Source of the DNA: JAICYJ01 sp963766445
GTDB taxonomy: Bacteria; Actinomycetota; Thermoleophilia; Gaiellales; JAICJC01
Length of the DNA: 64,000 nucleotides
Direction of reading: 5' to 3'
Assembly: GCA_963766445.1 (NCBI GenBank)
Contig: CAVXZW010000007.1
Span: 1-64,000 of the forward strand
Part shown: one piece after another, positions 37,078 through 45,449 of the stretch
How the letters are laid out: every line of letters begins with the position of its first letter
Numbering within the stretch: the first letter of the stretch is position 1
Translations under genes and position numbers: made by a program
The notes under the pieces: generated by a model
Told to the model about the DNA's origin: nothing
Seen by the model: only the letters and a program-made list of their open reading frames with translations
The model's database searches: none

Positions 37078-38291
37078 CCCGCTCCCTCCCGGTCAAACGC
37101 GATCGGCAGCTCCACCGGCCCCGTCAGCCCGCTCACCGGCCGCACCACCGGCTCCGCGGTGTAGCGCGGGTTCGGCATCCGGCGCGCGATCAGCGGCAGC
37201 GCCTCGCGCATGTCGATCCGCGCCAGCCAGTGCCCGATGCAGTGGTGTGCGCCGCCGCCGAACCCGAAGTGCGGCGGCCGCTCGGCCGTGATATCGAACC
37301 GCCCGCCCTCGCCCACCGCCAGCGGGTCGGTGTTGGCCGGGTACGACAGCAGGTGCAGGGTCGTGCCCTCGGGCAGCGCCAGCCCGCCGAACTCCATGTC
37401 CTCCGTCGTGCGCCGCGTCGCCCACATCACCGTCGGGTTCCAGCGGATCAGCTCCTCGACCGCGTTTGGCGCCAGCTCCGGCCGCTCGGCCAGAAGCGCG
37501 CACTGGTCGGGGTGCTCGACGAACAGCTGCATCGCCAGCCCCAGCTGGTTCTTGGTGGTGTCCATCCCCCCGAACACGATCAGCGACACCATCGCCAGCA
37601 GCTCGATGTCGGACAGCGACCCCTGCTCGGCGTCGTGCGCCTGCACCAGGCTCGAGACGACGTCGTCTCGCGGCCGCACCCGCCGGTCGGCGATCAGCTC
37701 CTCCGACACCGCGTACAGGTTCTGCAGGGCGTGCTCGATCAGCGCCTGGTGCTCGCGGATCGTGACCCCGAACGACAGCCCCAGGTCGGTCGACCATCGC
37801 GACAGGTCGTGCCAGCGCGCCTCGTCCATGCCGATCAGCTTGCACAGCACCCGCGCCGCGTAGGGCTCGGCGAACTGCGAGACGAACTCGCAGCTGCCCG
37901 CGGCCGCGTAGGCGTCGATCAGCTCGTCGGCCAGCGCCCGGAACTCCGGGCCCATCCGCTCGATCAGCGTCCGCGAGAAGGCGGGATTTGCCAGCTTGCG
38001 CAGCCGCCGGTGGTCGTCGCCCTCCTTGCTGAGCATGATCTCGGCCCACCACTCCGACAGCAGCCCCTGCTCGATGCCGTTCTGGGCCGGCCAGGCGAAG
38101 CTGCCCTGCCGCAGCCGCCGGTCCTTCAGAAGCGCGCTCACCTCGTCGTAGCGCAGCACCGCCAGGCCGAAGTTGGTGCGCGCCCACCAGCTCTGCTCGC
38201 GCGCCGCCGCCACGGCCGCGGACGAGGCCGAGAAGAACGGATCCGAGATGTCGAACGAGGGGACGTCGGCGGTGTCGATCGAGAGCGTCAT
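37074..38291 (-). CDS. Cytochrome P450
   Basis: This intact 405-residue P450 has the I-helix 'LIVFGGMDTTKNQ', the K-helix E-x-x-R in 'NAVEELIRWNPTV', and the heme loop 'HFGFGGGAHHCIGHWLAR' with heme ligand C351. It is a soluble bacterial class I enzyme served by the ferredoxin encoded next. Its operon runs leftward from the MttB 2 gene (17-base gap), so a role in the same pathway is plausible, such as hydroxylation or oxidative N-demethylation of a methylated substrate. The substrate is not known. Confidence 0.93.
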   Translation of the reverse strand: MTLSIDTADVPSFDISDPFFSASSAAVAAAREQSWWARTNFGLAVLRYDEVSALLKDRRLRQGSFAWPAQNGIEQGLLSEWWAEIMLSKEGDDHRRLRKLANPAFSRTLIERMGPEFRALADELIDAYAAAGSCEFVSQFAEPYAARVLCKLIGMDEARWHDLSRWSTDLGLSFGVTIREHQALIEHALQNLYAVSEELIADRRVRPRDDVVSSLVQAHDAEQGSLSDIELLAMVSLIVFGGMDTTKNQLGLAMQLFVEHPDQCALLAERPELAPNAVEELIRWNPTVMWATRRTTEDMEFGGLALPEGTTLHLLSYPANTDPLAVGEGGRFDITAERPPHFGFGGGAHHCIGHWLARIDMREALPLIARRMPNPRYTAEPVVRPVSGLTGPVELPIAFDREGAG

Positions 38292-38307
38292 GCCCCGGGA
38301 TTCTGCC

Positions 38308-39747
38308 TCAGTCGCCCAGCTCTTTCCGGCGCCGGGTGACGTAGTCGGCCAGCTCCTGACGCAGCTGCGGGTCGATCGCAGGCGGCTCGTACTGCTCCAG
38401 CCGCTCGCGCCAGATCTCGCCGGCCCGCGCGGTCGCGTCCCGCTCGCCCAGCCGCTTCCAGCGCTCGAAGTTCTCCGTCGACGACAGCAGCGGTCGGTAG
38501 AAGCAGTCGCGGAACCGCTCCAGCGTGTGCGCCGCGCCGAGGAAGTGCCCGCCCGGGCCCACCTCCTCATGCGCCCCGAATGCGAGCGAGGCCTCGTCCA
38601 CCTCGAGCGGGGTGAACTCGACCTTCAGCATCCGCAGCACCTCGATGTCGACGATGAACTTCTCGTAGCACGAGACCAGGCCTGACTCCAGCCAGCCGGC
38701 CGAGTGCATCACCCAGTTGGTGCCGGCCAGGAAGGTCGGGATCATGGTCATGCAGGCCTCGTAGGCCGACTGCGCGTCCACGGTCTGGCTGGACGTGAAG
38801 CCGCCGCCGGACCGCCACGGCAGCCCGAAGTGGCGGGCGATCTGGCCGGTGCAGAACAGGCCGGTGGCCGACTCCGGCGTGCCGAAGCTGGGCGACCCCG
38901 ACTGCATGTCCGTGTTCGAGAGGAACGACCCGAAGATCACCGGCGCGCCCGGCCGCAGCAGCTGCGCCAGCGCGATCCCCGCCAGCGCCTCGGCCATCTG
39001 CTGGACGAGTGTTGCCGGGATCGACACCGGCGACATCGCGCCCATCAGCAGGAACGGCGTGATCACGACCGGCTGGCCGGCGCGCACGTACTCGAACATG
39101 GCCGCCAGCATGCGGTCGTCGTATCGCAGGGGCGAGTTGACGTTGATCAGCCCGATCACGCCCGGCGTGCGCTCGATCGACTCGCGGCCGCCGAGCAGCA
39201 TCTCGGTCATGCGCACCGAGTCGGCCGCGTTGGGCCCGGAGGTGACGGAGCCCATGTAGGGCTTGTCGGTCAGCGTCTGCAGCGCGAACACCATGTCCAG
39301 GTGGCGGGAGTCGAGCGGCCGGTCGTTGGGCTCGCAGATGGTGCCGCCGGCCGAGTCGAGCTCGTCGAACGACTGGGACAGCATCGTGAACCGCTCGAAG
39401 TCCTGCATCGTGGCGTCGCGGCGGACGTCGCCCTCGCGCACGAACGGCGGCCCGTAGACCGACGCGAACGCCATGTGATCGCCGCCGATGTGGATGCTGT
39501 GCTCCGGGTTTCGGGCCTGCACGTCGAACTCGTGAGGCGCCTTCGCCACCTGCTCGAGCACGAAGTCGGGGTCGAGGAAGACCTTGTCGCCGTCCGTCTT
39601 CTGGCCGGCCTTGGCGAACACCTCGACCGCCTCCGGCAGGATGAACTCGACGCCGATCTCCGAGACGATCCGCCGCCAGCCTCCGTCCAGGGTGGCGATC
39701 GCCTGCTCTGACAGAATCTCGTAGCGCGGCATCCGGTTGACGAACAT
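38308..39747 (-). CDS. MttB-family quaternary-amine methyltransferase 2
   Basis: This intact 479-residue protein starts at ATG 39747 after GGGAGAAGG. It has 'DGGWRRIVSEIGVEF', 'RRDATMQDFERFTMLSQSFD', 'GLINVNSPLRYDDRML', 'GQPVVITPFLLMGAMSPVSI', 'HFGLPWRSGGGFTSSQTVDA' and 'GPGGHFLGAAHTLERF'. The block order matches MttB 1 at 31057 but the sequences differ widely, so they probably have different substrates or partners. There is no in-frame amber codon. It is divergent from the IclR-corrinoid operon across an IclR-type palindrome and leads the P450-ferredoxin operon. Confidence 0.92.
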   Translation of the reverse strand: MFVNRMPRYEILSEQAIATLDGGWRRIVSEIGVEFILPEAVEVFAKAGQKTDGDKVFLDPDFVLEQVAKAPHEFDVQARNPEHSIHIGGDHMAFASVYGPPFVREGDVRRDATMQDFERFTMLSQSFDELDSAGGTICEPNDRPLDSRHLDMVFALQTLTDKPYMGSVTSGPNAADSVRMTEMLLGGRESIERTPGVIGLINVNSPLRYDDRMLAAMFEYVRAGQPVVITPFLLMGAMSPVSIPATLVQQMAEALAGIALAQLLRPGAPVIFGSFLSNTDMQSGSPSFGTPESATGLFCTGQIARHFGLPWRSGGGFTSSQTVDAQSAYEACMTMIPTFLAGTNWVMHSAGWLESGLVSCYEKFIVDIEVLRMLKVEFTPLEVDEASLAFGAHEEVGPGGHFLGAAHTLERFRDCFYRPLLSSTENFERWKRLGERDATARAGEIWRERLEQYEPPAIDPQLRQELADYVTRRRKELGD

Positions 39748-39771
39748 TCGCCTTCTCCCTAAGATCTTGAT

Positions 39772-39793
39772 ATGTGGAACAATCGTTCCACAT
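39772..39793. promoter_or_regulatory. IclR-type operator palindrome
   Basis: ATGTGGAAC at 39772-39780 and GTTCCACAT at 39785-39793 form a perfect nine-base inverted repeat with a four-base spacer. TGGAA-N-TTCCA is the known IclR-family box. It lies between the divergent MttB 2 and IclR genes and reaches the IclR start, so the regulator probably represses or controls itself and both operons. Confidence 0.8.
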
Positions 39794-40575
39794 GATGAGT
39801 CGAAAAGCAATGACCGGAACCCAGGCGATCGATCGTGCCGCCCAGCTGCTCGTCCTCGTCGTCGAGAACGAGTCGTCGAGCAGCGTCGGCGAGCTGGCCG
39901 AGGCCGCCGGGCTTCCCAAGAGCACCGTATCGCGCGCCGTGTCGGCGCTCGAGCGGCAGGGCCTGGTGCAGCGGAGCAGCGCGCGCGGCAGCATCCGCCC
40001 GGGGCCGGTGCTGCTGGGCCTGGCCAGGCGCGGCGTCGGCGAACAGGACATCGCCGAGCTGTGCCGCGGGGCGCTCGACAACCTGGCCGACGCCACCGGC
40101 GAGACCATCGACCTGGCGGTCGCCGTGCCCGGCGGCTCGGAGCAGTACATCGCCCAGGTCGACAGCCGCCACATCCTGGGCACCACCAACTGGGTGGGAC
40201 GGCGGCTGCCCCACCACTGCACCGCGGTCGGCAAGGTGCTGGTCGCGTTCGGCGCGGCGCGCCTCCAGCGGGGCGCGCTGGAGCGACTCACCCCCGAGAC
40301 CATCACCGATCGCGACGCGCTGTCAGCAGAACTGGATACGGTGCGGGCATGCGGATATGCGACCGCCGTGGGCGAGCTGGAGCCGGGCCTGGTGGCCGTT
40401 GCGGCGCCGGTGCTTGATGCCGACGGGCGGGCCGTGGCGGCGATCAGCATCTCGGGGCCCGCAGTTCCGGATACCGAGCGATCGGCTGGACGGGTTTGGC
40501 AAACTCCTGACGAAGGAGACGGAAACGCTTTCGGCGCGCCTGGGATTCCGGCCGGCCGGGGAGGGAGCAGCATGA
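39792..40575 (+). CDS. IclR-family transcriptional regulator (one frameshift)
   Basis: N-terminal winged helix: 'QAIDRAAQLLVLVVENESSS', 'ELAEAAGLPKSTVSRAVSAL'. The C-terminal effector domain has 'GETIDLAVAVPGGSEQYIAQ', 'HHCTAVGKVLVAFGAARL', 'RACGYATAVGELEPGLVAVA' and 'RAVAAISISGPAV'. A frame change near 40470 leads into 'LLTKETETLSARLGF' ending at TGA 40573-40575. Its stop overlaps the corrinoid gene's ATG by four bases, so it heads that operon. The first ATG (39792) touches the operator; ATG 39795 or 39810 are alternatives. Confidence 0.88.
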
Positions 40576-41241
40576 CCACCGACGAGATCCTGCAAGGGCT
40601 GTTCGACAACACGCTGATCGGAAACGCCCCGGCCGTCAAGGACCTCACCAACGAGGGCCTGGCCATGGGCATGGACCCCGAGACGCTGCTCTACGACGCC
40701 CTGATCCCGTCGCTGGAGGAGGTGGGCGCCCGCTTCGAGCGCGGCGACTTCTTCGTCCCGGAGATGCTCATTGCCGCGCGGGCAATGCAGGGCGCACTGG
40801 ACATCCTGCGGCCGCTGCTGGCAGAGACCGGCGCCAAGCCGATCGGCACGTTCGTGATGGGCACCGTCAAGGGCGACGTGCACGACATCGGCAAGAACCT
40901 CGTCAACATCATGCTCGAGGGCGCCGGCTTCACCGTGTACGACCTGGGCGTGAACGTGGCGCCCGAGAAGTTCGTGGAGCAGGTGCAGGAGCACGAGCCC
41001 GACATCGTCGGCTTCTCGGCGTTCCTCGACCACCACCATGCCGATGTTCAAGGCCAACATCAATGCGCTCGAGAAGTCGGGCCTGCGCGACCGCGTGATC
41101 GTGATGGTGGGCGGCGCGCCGGTCACCCAGGAGTACGCCGACGCGGTCGGCGCCGACGGCTACGCCGCGGACGCGTCCACGGCGGTGCGCCTCGCCAAGG
41201 CCCTGATCGAGAACCGCCGATCGGCGGCGGCTCCGGCATGA
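40572..41241 (+). CDS. Corrinoid (cobalamin-binding) methyl carrier protein, MttC-like (one frameshift)
   Basis: An N-terminal helical cap ('ALIPSLEEVGARFERGDFFV', 'EMLIAARAMQGALDIL') is followed by a B12-binding domain with D-x-H-x-x-G in 'KGDVHDIGKNLVNIM' (cobalt ligand H104) and 'VMVGGAPVTQEYADAVGADG'. A one-base insertion near 41027 turns the expected L-T-T-T-M-P-M loop out of frame. It accepts methyl groups from the MttB proteins and donates them to the pterin methyltransferase at 42139. It overlaps both neighbours by four bases. Confidence 0.93.
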
Positions 41242-42120
41242 CCCAGGCCGTCTCCGACCGGTTGCGGTCGCTGGCCGCCACGGCCAGCATCGAGGTGACG
41301 CCGCGCCACGCGGCCGCCGTGACCGAGCTCGACGGCGTGTTGCCTGCCGGGACATCGGTCTACATCACGGCGCTTCCCGGAGCCGACCCGTTCGACCTGG
41401 TGACGGCCGCCGAGACCATCCGCGCCGCCGGCCACGTGCCGGTGCCGCACCTGACGGCGCGCGCCATCGCCGGCGACGACGCGCTGGATCGCGCTGCTTT
41501 CCCAGCTCCGCGAGCGCGCCGCGGTCGACGACGTGCTCGTGATCGCGGGCGGCGGGGCGACCGTCGCCGGCGACTACCACAGCTCCATGGACGTGCTCCG
41601 GTCGGGCTTGCTGGAGCGGCACGGCATCGTTCGCGCCGGCGTCGCCGGGCACCCCGAGGGCAGCCCCGACATCGCGCCCGAAGCGATCCTCGAGGCCGTC
41701 GCCGAGAAGAACGCCTTCGCCGCCTCATCGGCGATCGAGCTGCGCATCGTCAGCCAGTTCGCGCTGGCCCCGAGCCCTACGTGAGGTGGGAGCGCGGGCT
41801 GCGCGAGGCGGGAAACCGGCTGCCGGTCGTGGCGGGCATCCCCGGCGTGACCTCGCCTCCGTCGCTGCTCAAGTTCGCGCTGGCCTGTGGCATCGGCCCC
41901 TCCGTGGAGGTGCTCCGCAAGCAGTCGGGCGGGTTGCTGAAGCTGGCAACGACCCGGCTGTGGCGGCCCGACCAGCTGGCCGAGGGCATCGCGCGGTCGA
42001 CCATCGACGATCCCGGCAGCCTGATCCAGGGCCTGCACCTGTTCCCCTTCGGCGGGGTCGAGCGCGTCGGCCCGCTGGCTGGCCGAGATGCGCACCGCGC
42101 CGGCCGCGGTGTCGGCATGA
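41238..42120 (+). CDS. Divergent methylenetetrahydrofolate reductase-like protein (three frameshifts)
   Basis: The repaired protein is about 293 residues: 'SIEVTPRHAAAVTELDGVLP', 'VYITALPGADPFDLVTAAET', 'AAGHVPVPHLTARAI', 'VLVIAGG', 'AGVAGHPEGSPDI', 'ELRIVSQFALAP', 'ALACGIGPSVEVLRKQSGGL' and 'LIQGLHLFPFGGVER'. The order and the H-P-E-G motif fit the MTHFR TIM barrel, at low similarity to housekeeping MetF. Frame changes are near 41483, 41772 and 42065. In this operon it would oxidise the methyl-tetrahydrofolate formed by the pterin methyltransferase to methylene-tetrahydrofolate (inference). Confidence 0.75.
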
Positions 42121-42138
42121 GAGCTGAAAGGACGCTGA

Positions 42139-43011
42139 ATGCAGACCACCATTGAGTCGCGGTCGCGCACGGTCGTGATCGGGGACGGCGCGCCGTTCTG
42201 CGTGATCGGCGAGCGCATCAACCCCACCGGCCGCAAGGCCTTCCAGGCGCAGCTGCAGGCCGGCGACCTGTCCCAGCTCGAGATCGACGTGGCCGAGCAG
42301 GTGGCCGGCGGCGCCGACGTGCTGGACGTCAACGTGGGCGATCCGCTGGCCGACGAGATCGAGCTGATGCGGGCGGCCGTGCCGATGGTGCAGGGCCTGA
42401 CCGATCTGCCGCTGTGCATCGACTCCTCCATCATCGAGGCGCTCGAGGCCGGCCTGGGAGCCTACGAGGGCAAGGCGCTCGTCAACTCGGTCACCGGTGA
42501 GGACGAGCGGCTGAACCTGATCCTGCCGATCGTGGCCCGCCACGGCGCGGCGGTGATCGGCCTCGCCAACGACGACGAGATCCCGATGGAGCCGGAGCGC
42601 CGGCTGGAGGTGGCCCGCAAGATCGTCTCGGTCGCCGGCGACCACGGCATCCCGCCGCAGGACGTCGTGATCGACCCGCTGGCGATGCCGGTCGGGGCCG
42701 AGCCGCGCGCGGTCACGCTGTTCCTGGAGACGGTGCGGCTGATCCGCGACGACCTGGGCGTGAACATGACCTGCGGCGCCAGCAACACCTCGTTCGGGCT
42801 GCCCGGCCGCCACACCCTGAGCGCCGCCTTCCTGGCGGTCTCACAGAGCCACGGACTGACCAGCGCCATCATGGACGCGCGCGCTCCGCGAGTGCGTCGA
42901 GTCGGTGCGAGCCACCGACTTCCTGCTCGGCCAGGACGAGTGGGGCGCCCGCTGGATCGCCGCGCACCGGGCCAAGCTGGCGGCGCAGGCGGCGCAGGCC
43001 GCGACAAGTAG
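42139..43011 (+). CDS. Methyltetrahydrofolate:corrinoid methyltransferase (pterin-binding), one frameshift
   Basis: AAAGGA lies upstream of ATG 42139. The pterin-binding TIM barrel reads 'FCVIGERINPTGRKAF', 'QVAGGADVLDVNVGDPLADE', 'LPLCIDSSIIEALEAGL', 'KALVNSVTGEDERLNLILP', 'VVIDPLAMPVGAE' and 'GASNTSFGLPGRHTLSAAF'. These are the N-T/D-S/N-S-V motifs of the AcsE/MtrH-like family that move methyl groups between corrinoid protein and tetrahydrofolate. A frame change near 42885 breaks the C-terminal helix (ATDFLLGQDEWGARWIAAHR in the second frame). The exact end is uncertain: TAG 43009-43011 lies in the first frame. Confidence 0.9.
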   Translation: MQTTIESRSRTVVIGDGAPFCVIGERINPTGRKAFQAQLQAGDLSQLEIDVAEQVAGGADVLDVNVGDPLADEIELMRAAVPMVQGLTDLPLCIDSSIIEALEAGLGAYEGKALVNSVTGEDERLNLILPIVARHGAAVIGLANDDEIPMEPERRLEVARKIVSVAGDHGIPPQDVVIDPLAMPVGAEPRAVTLFLETVRLIRDDLGVNMTCGASNTSFGLPGRHTLSAAFLAVSQSHGLTSAIMDARAPRVRRVGASHRLPARPGRVGRPLDRRAPGQAGGAGGAGRDK

Positions 43012-43014
43012 GCC

Positions 43015-44874
43015 GTGTCGGTGGACGCCGAGACGATCGAGCCAGGCACCGGCCGCGTCCGGCTGACGTTCGCGCCCGACGGCGGCGAGGTGCGCGTCCC
43101 GGCCGGCACCACCGTGTTCGACGGGGCCAGCTGGAACGGCATCGCCATCGACTCGACCTGCGGCGGCCACGGCACCTGCAAGAAGTGCAAGGTGCGGATC
43201 ACCGACGGCGAGGTGCCGGTCGACACGCTGGATCCGCGCGCGTTCAGCCCCGACGAGCTGCGCGGCGGCTGGCGGCTGGCGTGCCGCGCGATCGCCACCC
43301 ACGACCTCGGCGTCGAGGTGCCGCCGCTGCAGACCCGCCCCAAGGCGGCGCTGGTCGGCGTCGGTCGCCACGTGATCCTGCGCCCGTCAGTGCAGAAGCG
43401 CTACCTGGAGCTGGAGGAGCCGTCGCTGGAGGACCAGGCGTCCGACATGGAGCGTGTGGTCAACGCCGTCGAGGACTTCGAGCTGCGGGTGGAGCTGGGC
43501 GCCGCGCGCGGCATCGGCCGCACCCTGAGGTCGTCCAACTTCCAGGTCACCGCCGTCATCTGCGACGACGTGCTGATCGACGTCGAGCCCGGTGACACCA
43601 GCGATCGGCGCCACGCGATCGCCTTCGACCTGGGCACGACCACGGTGGTGGCGACGCTGCTCGACCTCGCCACCGGCCAGCCGCTGGCGGTGCGCTCGAT
43701 GCTGAACCGCCAGCAGCCGTTCGGCGCCGACGTGATCTCGCGCGTCTCGGCCACGATGATGGACCCCGACGCGCTGGAGATGCTGCAGCAGCGGGCGCAT
43801 GAGACGATGAACGGCCTCGCCGGCGAGGTCTGCGAGGAGGCCGGACTGTCACCGGCGGAGGTGTACGAGATCGTCGTCTGCGGCAACGTCACGATGATGC
43901 AGCTGGCGCTGGGCATCGACCCCGAGCCGTTGGGCATGTCGCCGTTCATCATCACCGCACGCCGGCTGCCGCCGGCCGTTGCCTCCGACTTCGGCGTTCG
44001 CGTGCACCCGCGGGCACCGGCCGCCGTGTTCCCCGCTCTGGGCGCCTACGTGGGCGGTGACATTGTGGCCGGCATGCTTGCCACCGGCCTCACCCGCGAC
44101 CGCCGCGTGCGGCTGTTCATCGACGTCGGAACCAACTCCGAGATCGCACTCGGATCGAGCGAGCGGGTGGTCGCGACCGCGGCGCCCGCCGGCCCCGCCT
44201 TCGAGGCCGCCCAGATCCGCTGCGGCATGCGCGCCGCCGAGGGCGCGATCGAGGGCGTGGTGATCAGCGGCGAGGAGATGACCCTGGAGGTGATCGGCGA
44301 CGCCGCGCCGGTCGGCATGTGCGGCTCCGGGCTGGTGGATGCCGTCGCCCAGCTGGTGTCGGCCGGCCTGCTCGACCACTCCGGCCGCTTCATCCCCGAC
44401 GATGACGCCGCCGAGCTGCACCCGGAGCTGAGCACGCGTCTGGTGAAGGTGGGCGAGGAGCGGGTGTTCGTGCTGGCATGGCGCGGAGACGACCCCGCGA
44501 ACGCCATCTACCTGTCGCAGCGCGACGTGCGCGAGCTGCAGTTCGCCAAGGCCTCGATCGCGACCGGCTGGCGGATTCTGATCAAGGAGCTCGGCCTCGG
44601 CGAGGACGAGATCACCCAGGTGCTGCTGGCGGGCAGCTTCGGCAGCTACCTGTCGCCGGCCAGCGCTGTTCGCATCGGCCTGGTGCCGAAGCTGGCGCTG
44701 CCGCGCATCATCTCGGCCGGGAACGTGGCCGGCGAGGGCGCCAAGATGGCGGCGCTGTCGCTGCGGGAGCGCGCCGCAGCCGATGCCATCCTGGACGAGG
44801 TCGAGTACGTGGAGCTGTCCGGGCGGGCAGACTTCAACGACATGTTCATGGACGAGCTGGCGTTCCCGGGATGA
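43015..44874 (+). CDS. RamA-like corrinoid activation protein (ASKHA ATPase with [2Fe-2S])
   Basis: This intact 619-residue protein has an N-terminal plant-type [2Fe-2S] domain with C49, C55, C58 (CGGHGTCKKC) and C90, a linker, and a C-terminal ASKHA domain ('IAFDLGTTTVVATLLDL', 'VVCGNVTMMQLALG', 'LGAYVGGDIVAGMLATGL', 'LFIDVGTNSEIALG', 'VLLAGSFGSYLSPASAV'). Proteins of this type reduce Co(II) corrinoid back to active Co(I) at the cost of ATP. GTG start at 43015. It overlaps the DUF1638 gene by four bases. Confidence 0.94.
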   Translation: MSVDAETIEPGTGRVRLTFAPDGGEVRVPAGTTVFDGASWNGIAIDSTCGGHGTCKKCKVRITDGEVPVDTLDPRAFSPDELRGGWRLACRAIATHDLGVEVPPLQTRPKAALVGVGRHVILRPSVQKRYLELEEPSLEDQASDMERVVNAVEDFELRVELGAARGIGRTLRSSNFQVTAVICDDVLIDVEPGDTSDRRHAIAFDLGTTTVVATLLDLATGQPLAVRSMLNRQQPFGADVISRVSATMMDPDALEMLQQRAHETMNGLAGEVCEEAGLSPAEVYEIVVCGNVTMMQLALGIDPEPLGMSPFIITARRLPPAVASDFGVRVHPRAPAAVFPALGAYVGGDIVAGMLATGLTRDRRVRLFIDVGTNSEIALGSSERVVATAAPAGPAFEAAQIRCGMRAAEGAIEGVVISGEEMTLEVIGDAAPVGMCGSGLVDAVAQLVSAGLLDHSGRFIPDDDAAELHPELSTRLVKVGEERVFVLAWRGDDPANAIYLSQRDVRELQFAKASIATGWRILIKELGLGEDEITQVLLAGSFGSYLSPASAVRIGLVPKLALPRIISAGNVAGEGAKMAALSLRERAAADAILDEVEYVELSGRADFNDMFMDELAFPG

Positions 44875-45449
44875 CGACCGCCGTGATCGCATGCGGCGCT
44901 CTCGCCGTGCACGTCAACGCCATCGCCGAGCGGCGCGGCTGGGAGATCGACGTGCACCCGCTGCCGCCGGAGCTGCACAACCGGCCGCAGCAGATCGCGC
45001 CCGCCGTCGGCCGTCTGCTGGACGAGTTGGCGGGCCGCTACCAGCGGGTGGCGGTCGCCTACGCCGACTGCGGCAGCTACGGCGCGCTCGACCAGGAGCT
45101 GCGCCGGCGCGGCGTCGAGCGCCTGGAGGGCAACCACTGCTACGACGTGTTCGCCAAACCGGAGGTGGCGGAGGCGGTGGCCGAGCAGCCCGGCACCTAC
45201 TTCCTGACGGATTTCCTGGCGCGCACCTTCGACCGCACGGTCTGGCGGTCGCTCGGCCTCGACCGGCATCCCGAGCTGCGTGACGACTACTTCCACTCCT
45301 ACACCCGTGTCATCTGGCTCGCGCAGCGGCGTACGCCCGAGCTGCTGGAGCTGGCCGAGCGGGCGGCCGCCATGCTGGGGCTGCCGCTGGGGGTGCGCGA
45401 CGTGGGCGAGTCGGGGCTGGAGGCACAGCTGGAGCGTCTGGCAGCATGA
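44871..45449 (+). CDS. DUF1638 family protein
   Basis: This intact 192-residue protein begins MTTAVIACGALAVHVNAIAE and has the DUF1638 features 'RVAVAYADCGSYGALDQEL', 'LEGNHCYDVFAKPEVAEAVA' and 'TYFLTDFLARTFDRTVWRSL'. The conserved Cys residues (C9, the one in ADCG and the one in NHCYD) could bind a metal or corrinoid. The family is biochemically uncharacterised but recurs beside corrinoid methyltransferase genes. It overlaps RamA upstream and the zinc dehydrogenase downstream by four bases each. Confidence 0.9.
   Translation: MTTAVIACGALAVHVNAIAERRGWEIDVHPLPPELHNRPQQIAPAVGRLLDELAGRYQRVAVAYADCGSYGALDQELRRRGVERLEGNHCYDVFAKPEVAEAVAEQPGTYFLTDFLARTFDRTVWRSLGLDRHPELRDDYFHSYTRVIWLAQRRTPELLELAERAAAMLGLPLGVRDVGESGLEAQLERLAA

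Noticed and set aside
31057..39747. Pyrrolysine-encoding MttB
   Set aside because: Neither MttB-like gene contains an in-frame TAG, and no pyl genes are present.
38567..40672. A 701-codon ORF antisense to IclR and overlapping MttB 2 out of frame
   Set aside because: It crosses the operator and two conserved genes and has no recognisable domain.
40572..41241. Programmed frameshift in the corrinoid protein
   Set aside because: No slippery heptamer or stop-overlap signal is seen at 41027, and similar breaks occur in many unrelated genes, so sequence error is the better explanation.
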